DNA from: Caprimulgus europaeus
Lineage: Eukaryota; Chordata; Aves; Caprimulgiformes; Caprimulgidae
Direction of reading: 5' to 3'
DNA length: 64,000 nt
NCBI GenBank assembly: GCA_907165065.1
Contig: OU015526.1
Location: forward strand, 70,207,723-70,271,722
Part shown: positions 1-12,999 of the stretch, in pieces
How the letters are laid out: every line of letters begins with the position of its first letter
Numbering within the stretch: position 1 is the first letter of the stretch
Position numbers and translations under genes: made by a program
The notes under the pieces: generated by a model
Seen by the model: only the letters and a program-made list of their open reading frames with translations
Database searches by the model: none
What the model was told of the DNA's origin: nothing

Positions 1-232
1 CTCTGGACAACCCGTTCCAGTGTCTCGCCACCCTCACAGTGAAGAATTTCTTCCTATTATCTGATCTAAGCCTACCCTCTTCCAGTTTAAAGCCATTTCC
101 CCTTGTTCTATCATTACTTGCCTTTGCAAAAAGTCCCTCCCCAGCTTCCTTTTAGCCCCTTCAGGTACTGGAAGGCCGCTATAAGTTCTCCTCTAAGTCT
201 TCTCTTCTCCAGGCTCAACAGCCCCAACTCTC

Positions 233-923
233 TCAGCCTGTCTCAGCCTTGTAGAAGGAGATCTGGGTAGTCAAGCAGGACCTGCTTTTCATAAACCCAT
301 GCTGACTGGGCCTGATCATTTGGTTGTCCTGAATGTACTGCATGATGGCACTCAAGATGATCTGCTCCATCAGCTTCCCTGTCACCAAAGTAAAACTGAT
401 AGGCCTGTAGTTTCCCATATCTTTCTTCCAGCCCTTTTTGTAGGTGGCTGTCACAATCCGCTGGGACCTCCGCAGTCAGCCAGGACTGCTGAAAAATGAT
501 GGAAAGCTGTTTGGTGAACACCTCCGCCAGTTTTCTTAGAACTCTTGTGTGGATTTCATCTGCTCCCATAGACTTGTGCACATCTATATCATGCAACGGG
601 TCACTGACCAGCTCTTCCTGGATTGTGGAGGGATCATTCTGCTCCCAGTCTCTGTCTTTTAGCTCAGAGGGCTGGATTCCTAGAACACAACTGGTCCTAT
701 TATTAAAGACTGAGGCAAAAGTGGCATAAAGTACCTCAGCCTTTTCCTCATCCTTAGTCATCATGTTTCCTCCTGCATCTAACAGAGGAAGGAGTCTCTC
801 CCCCACCCTTCTTTTGCTGATAATTTGTTTATAGAAAGATTTCTTGTTGTCTTTTACGGCAGAGGCCAGATTAATTTCTAGCTGGGCTTTGGACTTTCTA
901 ATTTTCTCCCTGCACAGCCTCAC
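233..923 (-). pseudogene. CR1 ORF2 linker and RT-fingers remnant
   Basis: A 226-codon frame (243-923) begins in the region between endonuclease and RT and includes an IHKSMG-like segment (DVHKSMGADEIHTRVL) that marks the start of the CR1 RT domain. Near 450 the coding register shifts to another frame (233-454), which holds GNYRPIS and the SQHGFMKSRSCLT segment. The sequence then runs straight into C-terminal CR1 sequence. RT motifs A, B and C are missing, so it cannot polymerise DNA. It belongs to the same element as the endonuclease remnant upstream. Confidence 0.88.
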
Positions 924-1032
924 AACATCTTTGTAGTCATCCTATGCAGCCTAACCTTCTTCCAAAGACTATAAGCTCTCTTTTTTATCCAGAGTTGCAG
1001 CCAAAGCCAGGCTGGTCTTCTTCACCGCTGGC

Positions 1033-1758
1033 TCATGTTATGGCACGTGGGGCCTGCTTCTGCATCTTTAAGACTTCTTTCTTGAAGAATGTCCAGCCTT
1101 CCTGGACTCTTTTACCCTTCAGAGCTCTCTCCCAAGGGACTCTCTCAACCAGTGTCCTGAACAGGCCAAGGTCTGCCCTCCAGAAGCCCATGGTAGTGGT
1201 TTTTCTGGCCACCCTCCTTACTTCACCAAGAACTGAGCACTGTATCATTTTGTGGTCACTAAGCCCAAGTTGGCCTCTGACCACCACATCTCCCACCAGG
1301 CCTTCTCTGCTGGTAAACAGCAGGTCAAACAAGGCACCTCCCCTGGCGGGCTCACTTACCAGCTGTGTGAGGAAGTTATCTTCCACACACTCCAGGAACC
1401 TCCTAGACTATTTCCTCTCTGCTGTGTTGTATTTGCTGCAGATGTTTGGTAAATTGAAGTCCCTCATGAGAACAAGGGCTAGTGATTATGACACTTCTGC
1501 CAGCCTATTGTAGAATGCCTCATCTGCCTCTTCATCCTGGTTGGGTGGTCTATAACAGACTCCAAGCAGGACATCTGCCTTGTTAGCCTCCCCCTTTATC
1601 CTTACCCATAAGCACTCGACCTTATTATCACAGTCATTGAGCTCTATGCAATCAAAACACTCTCTAACAGAGAGCCACCCCACCACCTCTCCTTCCTTGC
1701 CTGTCCCTTCTGAAGAGCTTATAGCCATCCATTGCAGCACTCCAGTCATGAAAGTCAT
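1033..1758 (-). pseudogene. CR1 ORF2 endonuclease-domain remnant
   Basis: Two open stretches in different frames make up a broken apurinic-type endonuclease domain. The first (1486-1758) has the YRPPNQ segment typical of CR1 endonucleases. The second (1033-1386) has the SDH motif, whose Asp and His are catalytic in this fold. Between them is a frame change near 1486 and a stop in the GDFNLPN region. In the family this domain nicks target DNA to prime reverse transcription. The N-terminal part of the domain is absent. The copy cannot encode a working enzyme. Confidence 0.88.
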
Positions 1759-2450
1759 CCCACCATGACATTATATTTCTTATATGTCTGTCTTTACTGT
1801 CTCTTTTGTCAGGCCTACTATTTCAACCATTTGTTTGGCTGGCAATAAATGAACCATCACTCAAACGATACCTCTCTTAGTCATTCTTCAAAGTCCAAGT
1901 CTGAGAAATTTTTTCAAAGATAATTAAAACACTTTTAAGCATTAATAATTCCCTTTGTTATAATAAACATTTACATGTTAGTGGCCAATGAAAAATAGTG
2001 AAAAATATTTGCATCTGCAAATAACTTCCCTAATATGCTGAAATCAACCCTATAGTATGTATGCATGGAATATTCTATAAAGCACAATTCACTCTACCTT
2101 TAAATGGTTTCTTTTGTTAACAGACATAGATAATTATTACAATTTTTCTATTACTTCAGGAAGGAGATGATACAAAAGATGTTGTAGCTCCGATCTTAAT
2201 GTTATCAGCTAATTTCAAACTACAGGGCTCAGTCCTGTGTTGCCATAATCAAAAGTATTGGGCACAGATTCCGAGGTAAAAATACACACTCCAAGCACCC
2301 ATTCTGATCCAGATTAGTTTTATGTCTTTGCAATTTCATTAAAACTTCATTGAAATAATGCAAATGGAACAGCCAAAATTATACAATAAACAGACCTCTT
2401 TTTAAAAATATAGTCTATATCTCCAGCTGACTGAATCAATTTATAGTATT

Positions 2451-2542
2451 AAAGCTAAAAAACAAACAACAACAAAAAAAAAAACCCAAAACAACCAATC
2501 CTCCCCCCTCCAAAAAAATCAAACATAACCCCCCCAAAAACC
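2451..2542. repeat. A/C-rich low-complexity tract
   Basis: About 90 bases made almost entirely of A and C, with runs of A interrupted by CAA units and then C-runs. G is nearly absent on the plus strand. This is low-complexity DNA; the overlapping minus-strand open frame is only an effect of this composition. Confidence 0.85.
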
Positions 2543-2879
2543 TTGTGTCTACAGTTCTTAATGGTTTACTTTTCTTCAGTTCACAAAAACAAACTAGCAG
2601 TTCATCAGGTAATCTTAGCACTTCTGCATGTAAAAAAAGGATCTGCCAATAAAAGCAAACTGGAACACAAGGATTTTTGCACTCTTATGGTGCAGATGCA
2701 TTGAGAGGTGAAGAAAGCTTATTCTCTCCTCCGCCTTAAAAGCAGCAAAGTTATGCCCCCACAAGCTTTTTCTTGTGACACACAGACCATGTTATAAAGA
2801 CAAACAAATCCTCCTCAGCCTCAGAAGTCTGCATACATATATCTCCAATATCCAGCATCACCTCAAAGGTCACAAAACC

Positions 2880-2908
2880 AAAAGAGGATCAGAGTGAGAT
2901 CCTCTTTT
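2880..2908. repeat. Perfect inverted repeat, 11-bp arms
   Basis: The left arm AAAAGAGGATC (2880-2890) is exactly complementary to GATCCTCTTTT (2898-2908), with the 7-base loop AGAGTGA. It could form a hairpin in single-stranded DNA or RNA. No transposon ends or gene sit beside it, so the function is unknown. Confidence 0.9.
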
Positions 2909-5138
2909 ATACAGAGAGAAATAAATATTCCTCATTCCAATTTGTAATTTTTTTCACATATATTACAGAATCAAGATCAAATGACGCAAGACAGGCTGAG
3001 CCTACAGGCGTGCGTAGCACCCTGATAAACACATACACAACAAATATTTTGCACAGGAAACATGTTTCTTTTTCTCTCCAGAATTTTTGAAAGTTGGAAG
3101 CATGCACGTAGAGACATGTCTGCCTACATCTACACAGTTCAATAGAACCAAGCATGTATTCCTTTTCTGAAGGTTTCCTACAGTACTCCTGGAAAACTCC
3201 TACTTGTGGATACAATTCCCACTGCAAGACTGTTTGACACGGCAGCTGTGCAGCGTGGCCTCCAGGAGCTACTGTGAAGTTGGAAGTGACATACAAGGGC
3301 AAGTAAAGAGGCGCAGAGACTTTCATCTTTGTCACCAGACAATTCTGCCTCCAGAGCAGGCCTTTAACTTCACAGCAGATATTTTTTCATGTCAGCCCCA
3401 CAGATTGGCATCCAAAACCCAGCAAGACCTCCTGCCTAGAGTGATAGCTCTGGCTTCAGCATACAAACCCAGACCACGCTGTGTCTCCAGGCAGGAGCTA
3501 TAACCACCCTTTTCTTTGTTGCAATGATTTAACTTCCATTTCCAAGACAGCCAGGTATGCAGAGCTTTGTTTGAACCCCAGGATTACACTGATGAACCCT
3601 CCTGGAAGACACGAGCTCCCTGCTGCAGCAAGCTGACAGACCAAGGCAGGCGCTGGGAGCCACACTGCTGGCCTGGAGGTCCTGCGGGCCCTAGGGCAGA
3701 ACTGTCAGTACTGTCACCTTCTGGGACATGATCACCCAGCTATTTTGTCAACCTCAGCAGCTCCTGCCTCGGCAAAGCCACACAAAAACAGCAGCTGCAA
3801 TCCTGGTTTGGAAGCACACTGGCAAATGGCACCTGGTGTGCCCACTGCCTGGGGGTCAAGTACTGCTTTGGAAGCAGACGTGCTGTGCTTCACAGCAAGG
3901 ATTTGACTCCTCTTTTCTGGCAGCATAATGAAGTTCCACCCTGAAGCACTTACACTGCAATTTCTGCTTTTCAAGGTAAAGCTCTCATTGCTAAGCAATC
4001 TGCACTACAGGTGGACTACAACACTGGGAAGGAAATCTGGAGGCAAGGATGCAGTGCTTCCCTAGAAACAACAAGTGAAACTAATCTGTGAGAACTAGTG
4101 AAACTAATCCATAAAAATCCATAAGACTGGTCATATGAACTTAACTTTGCTGGAAGGAAGGACTTCAACAAGGCCCACAGCTTCTTTCCTTAAAAGAGCA
4201 TCACAAGTGAGAAACAGAGCTCCTTCTACAGAATGTGGAAAGCCCTTTCCTGATCTCATATTGTATTCATTAAAACACTCTATTTTTTCATGCATGGCTT
4301 AGATTAAATATAATCCTCTGTTTGCCAAAATATGATTTTTCTTTTCTAAACCTGCAATAGATTCTTCCATCTTTATACAAAATAAGCAAAGCTTTGCACT
4401 GTATTGATTAAACTCACACTATCTAAGGTAAATGCATGTGTGAAGACAACTGTTTACCTATAAAAATTTTTTCTATGAATACATATATTTACATACACAC
4501 ATTTAAACTAACAAGTTGTAGCACCTTCATAGACAAGACGCTACTCAAAATAGTGGAAGCTACGGTTACTCATGACTGGTTTTAGTGCATTACAAGTGTT
4601 GTAGCTGTTAACGTTTCACTGGATGATTTGCTGTTTCCAAGCCACAAGGACACGATCTAACTCAATTATAACCCACAGCTGACCTGTGAAGCTGTATCAG
4701 CTGCATTTACAAAAGAACCACGAGTACCACAAAATAACTCGGTACACACAAGTCTGATTTTCATGGTTCATGTGTCATGTTTCACTGGTTACGGAGATAC
4801 CTCTAAAAGGAGATTTTGACAGACTAAGTACAGTATGTAAGATTAATAGAGCAAACAAAAACAAAATAACACTTTTCTTCTTGTACGTACAACAGAGAAG
4901 ATTTTTTTTTAGAAAATCTGTGTACCACATCACAGTATATCTTTCTCAATGGAAACAAACACTTTTCCTCCCAGATGTACTGCTTTTCTCAAACCACATG
5001 AAGTGCTATATAAATTACTGTCATACTGTCATCAGACAATCTATGTCAATTTGTAATTTATGCAGAAATTGAAATTACATTGTAAATACTGTGTATAAAC
5101 AAGAGGAAAACTATTAAATATCCAAGAAAATATTTCAA

Positions 5139-5165
5139 TTTTTTTCTTTTTTTTTTTTTTTTTTT
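5139..5165. repeat. Poly-T tract
   Basis: Eighteen or more consecutive T after an earlier T-run with one C interruption (at 5146). It may be the A-tail of an old minus-strand retrocopy, but no recognisable body is attached. Confidence 0.85.
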
Positions 5166-6885
5166 AATTTTTCGCTTTCTAGTCCTCATACAGTCCTGGG
5201 AAGCAATGAAAGAGATGGAGGAAGAAGGAACTAGGGCACATGTAAGCCTGAATGTTTACAATGGTGTTAATTAAATGTGTTATATTGTATAGCTCCCATC
5301 AATCCAATGCTGCAATCACACAGCCATACAGGAGCAAACATCTGGTGTAAACTCCCATTGAAAAATAGTAGTACTATTAAAAAACAATAGTTAATGAACA
5401 CTGGATCTTTTGAAGATGTTTTGAGATGTCAAAATGGATGTGATCTTGCTGGCTACTAATTTCAGCAGCAGCTACTCTACAGCCAGCTTGAAAATACTGA
5501 GTGCCAAGTCTTTATATTTATAGTGCATTTATACATATATAAAAATATCTGGATGTTATATAAACATTTATAATATTTTCCATCATTGATCTACTTTTCT
5601 ATATGAACCCAACAGTTTATATTCCAACAAAGTGTTCCTTGAGATGAGGTGGCCATATCTACCATGACAATATGAGTGTGCATATTATAGCTGTGAATGC
5701 TGAGATGGGCTTCTGCTCCTCAAAGACTACATGCCTTGTGTGTGTGCATGTACACATGTGTGTGAACACAAGCATGTGTAAAATTGTGCTTAGGGAGGCA
5801 TGTCACAACATCCTCAAGCATCCCCATTAAACTGAGGTGATTTATCCTAGAGATTTCTTTTAAAAGAGAAACTCAAAATCCCACAACTTCATAATAAGAC
5901 TACACTACAATTTTTGGCCGGAGTTTGTAGAAGCATTATTTCACACAGCTCTCATGGATTTCAACACGAGCAGTGTCTGTTCAGTGCTTGCAAAAATGAG
6001 ACCACATGGATTTATTACAGTATGACAAGAATTCAACCCACTGTAATCCAAGAGGTCCTTTTGAAGTGCCAAAGGCCAATAAAATAGGCTTAATTTAAAC
6101 AAATGCTACAAGACAATTGTTCTCCAGTTCCCTAAGAACAATTTTTTCACCATTGACACTAGAGATATGTCTCAGCCGGAAAATCTCTAACTTATTATTT
6201 TCATTGTGAGTTAACAAGAGCCTGAATTTCTAATAGTAAGCTGTCAAGACCCCTAGATTTAAGGGAGAATTTTATTCATCATTACATATATATGAAAGAA
6301 CAGCTCCTGCACAGAGGAAAAAAACCTGTGATTTTTAGATATCTTCACAGAATTATTGTTTATGGGACAAGATTATTATTAAAAGATAACTTACTTTAAA
6401 AACAGATAGAGTGTATTTTTAAAACTGGTTTACCAGAAGACCTGAATCTTATGTAAAACAACATGATACTTACAGATGTCATCCCAGTGCTGTTAGTATT
6501 GTAAAACTAGGAGCTAAACATTCAAAGCAGAAAAAATATATCCCTCTCTAGTCAAAGCTCTTAGTAGGGTGATAAATATTTTGGAAGTGATTATACATTT
6601 GCCAAGAGAGTCTGTTTATTTAAAGCCATTAAGGGAGAGTATAGCTGCCCATGGATATTAAGATTTATCTCGCCTGAATTTAGACTGCTGCACTAGAGAC
6701 ATCTGTTTTTTGAGCTAATCACTCTGAGCTCTCTTCAAAATTGTTGAGGATAAACAAACACCTTGTGTGATTTATGTGGCCTGTTTCAGACATCTACCTC
6801 AGGATGAGATGAATTATATCTCAGAAGTGCTTATTTTTCTCCATTTACTGTAAAAAATATTATAAGGATAAGCTACCTGCACAGT

Positions 6886-6976
6886 TAAAAAAAAAACAAA
6901 CCAAACTAACAACAGCCCCCACCCCCCAAAAAAACCAAAACAAAACAAAACCAAAAAAACCACCAACAAAAACAAC
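6886..6976. repeat. A/C-rich low-complexity tract
   Basis: About 90 bases nearly free of G and T on the plus strand, with A-runs, C-runs and CAAAA/CCAAA units. Similar in style to the tracts at 2451, 10659 and 29559. Confidence 0.85.
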
Positions 6977-8534
6977 GTCTACAGTTTGGTGGGATGTCAC
7001 TTGTAAAAAAAATAAAGTGAGCTTATATCCAGCAAGGTTGTCAATATCCTAGAGAAAGCTTACCGCATATATCTGACCTTGGTGCTACAGCCTAATGCAC
7101 AAGGCTAAGGATTCAGACACAATAGTGGACTAGGCATACAAAATGGTACATCTGAAAGCATAATAGAAGCAAACGTTTGCTCTCATTTTTAGAAAACATT
7201 ATTCAATAACCTAATGACACTGCCATTCAGAAAGTTGAGTAGTGTCCTACGATACTTTGACCATCAGGCAAGGAGCTAATAGTCCATCATAAAATCCAAG
7301 TTGTTCTTGATGTATAGATGACTAAATCCTGCTTAGAAAATGTTCTTTCACACTTACTTTGATACACAGAGCAAGCTTAGGAAAGATACAGTCATTTTTG
7401 GTATGAGGCTTTTACAAGCAATTTGCTTCTTAAACTGAAATCATATCTACACTATTGCAGGCAGCTTGTTGACATCTGATTCTTAATCATACACTACCAA
7501 TTGCTGACACGGTTTGTCAGCTGAGTTTATGTTATATGTAGTAATTGTTAATGTGATAATTATTTCATTAACTTTTTTTTTATGATGTACGGGTTTTGAT
7601 CACACTGTTTACTCCAACTACACAAAAGGTCATTGTTTTGTTTCACAAAAGTGTACTGCAACGTATGCAGGCTTCCTGACTGGCTAACTCTTCACTCTAC
7701 CATGTATTTAACAAAGGTAGTTAATAGCCAGACCCTAGACTGAATAGTTACCATCAACCCAAAACATGGATTTCATTGAACTAAGCTGGTAGTATGTGCA
7801 TTCCCTGTCCAATTTTTTAAAGACAAGTGATGTAGCAAAGATATTATCAATATTTATAAAAGGAATTACAAGTACACACCAAATAGTGTAAAGCATCAAC
7901 AGACACTTCAACTGGATGAACACCTGGTTGAGTTCCAAGAGGGAATAACCTAAGTGAGATTACTTTTTAGTCAGCTGTAGAAGATGCAAAGGCTGCACTA
8001 TCCCACAAGTGAGTGTACTCGAAACAGATGAACCTTAAACTCATGTTTGAAAAGATTCATTTTGCTAGACTGACCGTAAATGGAGTAATACGCTTCAAGG
8101 CTGATGGAGCTTTGATATCAGCTGTTAGCAACTTGAACAGGGGGGAACAAGAACAAGGGCACAAAGAAAATGTACTGACCCAGTCTTACCGTTCACTGCT
8201 CACTATTCACATGTGCAGTATTTTTGGTATTTTCAAATGCACAAGTGCCAGTGCGATGCTCACATTCTACTTGTTTTTAAAAGAACTGAAGCCAATAGCT
8301 GCCCTTACTGATCCTCATTCCTTTTCCCAGGCAACCACAATATAAAATTTGCAGAGGGTTTTTTTTTTTTTTGGTAGGTGGGGTTTTTTTTCATTAAATA
8401 TAGCAAGAATGGACTCTTTCGATTTAGTCACCAAATTAGGAAACAAATTTATATTGTAGCATAGAATACTGTAATATATAGAATGGAGTATTATAGTAAA
8501 GAAAACCACGTTGGGTGCCAAAATGACTGGGATA

Positions 8535-8960
8535 GTTTCACTGGGTTAGCCCTTGGCTAGCAGCCAACACAGCCGTTCACCCACTTCGCCCCCACCCACA
8601 GGGAACAGGAGAGAGAATTAGGGGACAAGGATAAGGAGGCTTGTAGGTTGAGATAAGAACAGTTTAATAATAGAAATAAGAGAAAACTTAAAATAATATT
8701 AACGTTAAAATAGTAGCAATAATGATAACAGTAACAAAATATACAAAAGAGTGATGCTGCCCAGTGCAACTGCTCACAACCCGCTGACCAAGCCCAGCCT
8801 GTTTCCAGATAATGATCCTGGAGGAGCGAAAATCCCCAACCAAAACCACAATCCCAGAAGAGTGAGAGCCTGAGCAAAAGTCAGAGAGAGCCAAAAGAGG
8901 AAAAGCCTCTCACTAATATACTGGACATGACGTGATATGGTATGGAATATCCCATTGGCA
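8535..8960 (-). mobile_element. 5'-truncated solo LTR of an avian endogenous retrovirus
   Basis: Read on the minus strand, this has the layout of an LTR. A segment around 8935-8955 gives ATATTCC followed by CCATATCACGTCATG. A TATA-like stretch lies near 8913-8920, and an ATTAAA polyadenylation signal is complementary to 8663-8668. It is followed by a U5-like end with TTATCTCAACC and a GC-rich stretch ending in GGGTTAGCC-like sequence near 8535-8560. This order matches a common avian ERV LTR family as I know it. The usual first part is missing and no internal coding region adjoins it. Open frames on the minus strand here are incidental. The family name is uncertain. Confidence 0.75.
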
Positions 8961-10658
8961 TATCTAAATGCCAATTTATCTTATTAATTTAAATATTATT
9001 CACCTCCTTAAATCTTGTGCTAAAAACCAGGACAAGCTGGGGTTTTTTTCATAAGGCAAAAAATAAGTAAAATTCCAAATAACTTTAAATATATGCTAAA
9101 AAAGGTCACTCTATTCGAAAGAAGTTGGATTCTCTCTTTGAGAGTTCAAAAACTTCTTAGGCTAGATTAATTTTCAAACAAAACCTCCTGTTTTAAAATG
9201 AGAAGTCAAGTTCATTTCTCTGTCTGTATTGAACTGTAATGGTCACCATTTATTTAAATGTAATTTGAATGTTTTCCTTTTATGATATACAGTATTTGTC
9301 AGATACTTGAATGTGCAATAATTTCAACCTCTTCTCCTGTACAATGCTTACTTGCACTTCACAGGCGTACTTCACATAAACTAATAGTATTTGCTTAAAA
9401 ACCCAGCAACATTGGCAAAAGCCTTACATTGCCTATGGAAGATAAAAAAGCATGTGGATAGTTCAAAAAATACTTTTCCTTGGTCCAAATAGTATGCTAA
9501 AATAATCTAGAGTAAATACTATATGCTCAGTTACACTGATTCATAAATAAATTACAATATTTTAAGACAAGATTATCTTGATTAAAAATAATATAGCCTA
9601 TGTGGAATCAAAGTGTACATTTAAATACAGTTAATCAATGAAATGTGAGATAATGCAAGTCCAGTAATATTCAGAATGAAATAATATGGCTCAGTAGTTT
9701 CATTAAAGTCATACTTGCATTGACTGCTCTTTAATCTTTATTCTTTAACATTTACTGAAATGTCAGTAAAAGGATGATGGAATACTCCCAATTATTAGGC
9801 AGCCAATAAAATAAAAGAAAAAATAAATAGCTATACTAGAGCAAAAGTAATTTATGTGCTGGGATTCTGTGTTTTCCTTCCTGAACTGGGAAGGCCACTA
9901 CATGTTTGCTGTTCCACAGTCCCAAACAGCCTCTGGTATGGAGAACTATGGTACAAAGACCATGAAGTGAGCCACCAAATACTCTCTGAAGCCCTGATAA
10001 AGTCCCAAGTTTCTAATAAGGCTAGAGAATTGGAAAAGAAAACTCCTTTGCAAAGAAACTCCAGTATTTGAAGCTTTACAACTTTGCAGACAGCTCCAAT
10101 CAGCTATTTAAGATTATTTTCATGCAATGGAGCCATACTTTTTCCACAAAATCTCCAGTGGTCTTTGCTGTTATAAAAATGGAGTTTGCTTTATATCAAG
10201 GGAAATACAAAAAAATGTACTATTCACCTACAAGACCACAGAGGATGTTAGCAATGAAAAACCTAAGGAAACAAAACCAGAGGTAATAAAGGGATGATTA
10301 ATATGAAATGTCTAGAAACATCTATTCAGATTTCATCAAGCAGAAAACAGAGGTAGGCTTGTAATACAGAAGAATGTCCAGTTCACTCCACAGATACTGT
10401 AGTTGTGTGACAGAAAGGTTAGTAATGTGCATTCTAGTAACCCTTATATTTGGTATATTGTTGTTTAACTATATCTGTGTGGTTAGAATCACCATAAGAA
10501 ATGTAGCTCCAAGGCAATCACAACTTCAGAATTAGAAAAAATCAATCCACAAACTCACTCAACAACAACAACAAAAATCAAAGTAAAGCTGTGTGTTTTC
10601 CTTTGAGATATAATTGTAGATCCCATCTATCAGACTTTAAATAGGAATATCTGTGCCT

Positions 10659-10700
10659 CAAAAAAACCCCAAAAAACAACCAACCAAACAAAAAACCCAC
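10659..10700. repeat. A/C-only low-complexity tract
   Basis: Forty-two bases of only A and C on the plus strand, including CAACCAACCAAAC units. Same style as the other A/C tracts in the window. Confidence 0.85.
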
Positions 10701-12982
10701 ATGGTGGGGGCATTTGAGGAAGGACAGTTGAGAAGTTACCAACCAGAAGTTCTATTCCACCAGCACCAAAGGGAAATACTGGACATAATTGTAATATCTC
10801 TTTGAGATATCCAAGGTAAACATAAAGCCACCAAGTGAAAACCAACAGCATGAAGAAACGAAGGTTACAAAGAAAGTACTTAAGAAGATTTTCAGTTGAA
10901 GGCCAGAATTGTCATCACAAGTTAGAGGGAAATGCAAGCATCTCATACAGAGTTGCGGAAAGGACTGGTTTACACATTGTGGATGGATGGATGAGCAGAT
11001 CAACAAGTAAAGCTGCTTAGGTAACTCAATAAAACTCAGCATTGTTGTAGGATGTGCTGAGAACAGTATGGTGAATAGCAATCTCTAACAGAAAAAAATA
11101 ATTTTAAATCTACTATAAACTTAAAATAACCTGATTACCACTGCTGAAACCATAATCCTTATAAAAGAGAGCTCCACAAGCCATAGAAAGTGTCAATCAT
11201 TATTAAATGCCTTGAAATTAGGTGCAGTTGTTCCTTCCTGAAGCCTAACCAAATTTTTTCAGATTCTTTTTGTATCTTTGTGTTGTTGGGGAAAGAGGAA
11301 AGTGATTTAGAGACAATTCTAAGTCAGTTTTCCTTTCATTTTGGAAGCTTGATTTTAATAAGAAGATTATGCAAGTCTCACTGAGTTTTTCTTCCATCTC
11401 ATGTCAGTCAGAGTGGAAGAGTTTGCATTATTCAAAGTCAATTAAGCCATGCAAATGCATTCTAAATGATTTTACAGTAGTAATAATAACTCTTGCAGAA
11501 GGATGTGCTGAATTTGTTAAAAAAAATTAGCTTATGATAAAAATGCCGTAGGTGTTTTAGAATTTTATTCTCTGCTCAAATTAACCAAATAGTTGTATGA
11601 ATATAATAATCTTGAACTGGTAGTGCTGCAGATTTTAGGTACAAATTCCTCAGGAACTTGATCCATAGCTCTATTCTTGGAGCTACCGTGATGCAACTCA
11701 AACCATGTCTCACATTCTGCTGCTTGCATTTCAGAAAAATTGTGTATTTATTTAGTTATCAAATTATAGCAATTTTTTAGCTTGAAATCAAGTTTTCAAG
11801 AACATGCTCAGACAACATTCAGTTCTGAATGTAAATCATGGAAACACTGAGATATATAATTTATTAATGTTTTTAAACTTTTAGAACTATGTATTTTGAT
11901 AAGCATTGCTTGTAACATAAACTATACTTAAAAAGCACAATCTTAATGAAGATGGCTTTGCCTGTATCAATGTACTATTTGGGATTTTTTTTAAACCAAA
12001 CAAAACTACACTTCCTATACAGCTTAGTCCAAGCCTCCCTCTCCAGAACATAGACAGCTACATTGGCCACAGATCAGTTCTGCAAAAAACACCTTCTCTT
12101 TGAACAGTGTGACCCAGCACAACAAGGAACACGTCTGTGGCACTGTGAAGTCAAGCTCTTGAGTATGAAGTCAGTCATGTTGTGCTCATGTTTAATAAAC
12201 ATAGTAATGACATAGCAATTACACTTGCAGTTACATGGACATGGAGTCTCACCTGGGGGATCACAACTAACTGCTGAAAAGGCAAGAAAACCACTTCAGT
12301 CTGCTTCTTTGCTGTATCTGACAATATGAACACATCTAGTCCCTTACAGAACAAAAGGGTTGTAGGTTTAGGCTTAAAACCACTCAAGATGGTTTGAATA
12401 AATGTTAGATCTTCCGTTGAAATGGTCAATTTATATTTATTTAGGAATTGCCCATCTGAGACCAGTTAACCATGTACTTCTGCCTATTCCATTCCAGTGC
12501 AAACTAGGAGTAAATAAGCAATGTAAAACAAACCAAAGAGAAGAGATCACACAGAAATACACCAAACTCCTCTGGCCGGGATACACCTTCCTAGTGAAAC
12601 AACAGCCCAACTGCATCATCAACTGTCTCTACTCTGTACCAACATAAAACTGTATTTGAGAAGGAGCTGCAGATGCAGTCAGGGTCTTCTTACAGGTGGG
12701 AAGCAGCAAGCAGCCGCTTCATCCTGTTCATGTCTACCAGAAGCTGCCAGGTAATAGCAATACACTCCTGAAAGATGTAAGTATCTGTATTTTAAGTATT
12801 TTCAATAGTTTAGAAAGGTGTCCATTTCTCTTCACCAAACACATTACACACTACACTAGTTTTTTCAGGGTACAGTTTTATCTCAGCTAGAATTGCATTC
12901 AGCTCAATCTTTGTAATAAAAAGATGACATTGAAAATAATTTCTTGCAGAAAAAAGGTTAGGAATTTGGGGGTGAGAGGTGA

Positions 12983-12999
12983 TTTTTTTTTTTTTTTTT
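12983..12999. repeat. Poly-T tract (17)
   Basis: Seventeen consecutive T. No retrocopy body recognised next to it. Confidence 0.85.

Larger units (their letters stand above)
1..1775 (-). mobile_element. CR1 LINE, 5'-truncated and internally deleted
   Basis: This is a non-LTR retrotransposon copy read on the minus strand. Its 3' tail lies before base 1, so the copy runs off the window. From its 5' side (high coordinates) it carries part of the APE-type endonuclease, the linker to the reverse transcriptase and the start of the RT fingers. Near position 244 it then jumps directly to the C-terminal region seen in other CR1 copies. Set against the CR1 at 46981-48768, about 270 codons are missing at this junction, including the catalytic FADD region. 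Several frameshifts and stops interrupt the frame. Homology fades at about 1775, still inside the endonuclease domain, so the copy is 5' truncated. It is dead. Confidence 0.95.
1776..8534. other. AT-rich block without recognised genes
   Basis: I recognise no gene here. The part from about 2700 to 4250 is somewhat richer in G+C but shows no coding signature on either strand. Longer open frames there (for example 2907-3335 minus and 3204-3503 plus) overlap each other and have no recognisable motif. Small items are A/C-rich tracts, a perfect hairpin at 2880-2908, a 13-bp direct repeat at 4074-4086 and 4097-4109, and a poly-T tract at 5139-5165. Confidence 0.6.

Noticed and set aside
2907..3503. 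Overlapping plus and minus frames of 99 and 142 codons in a GC-richer stretch
   Set aside because: No recognisable domain, no splice context, and both strands are open at once, as expected by chance.
8557..8974. Three overlapping minus-strand open frames
   Set aside because: They sit within the LTR at 8535-8960, have low-complexity hydrophobic content and no motif.
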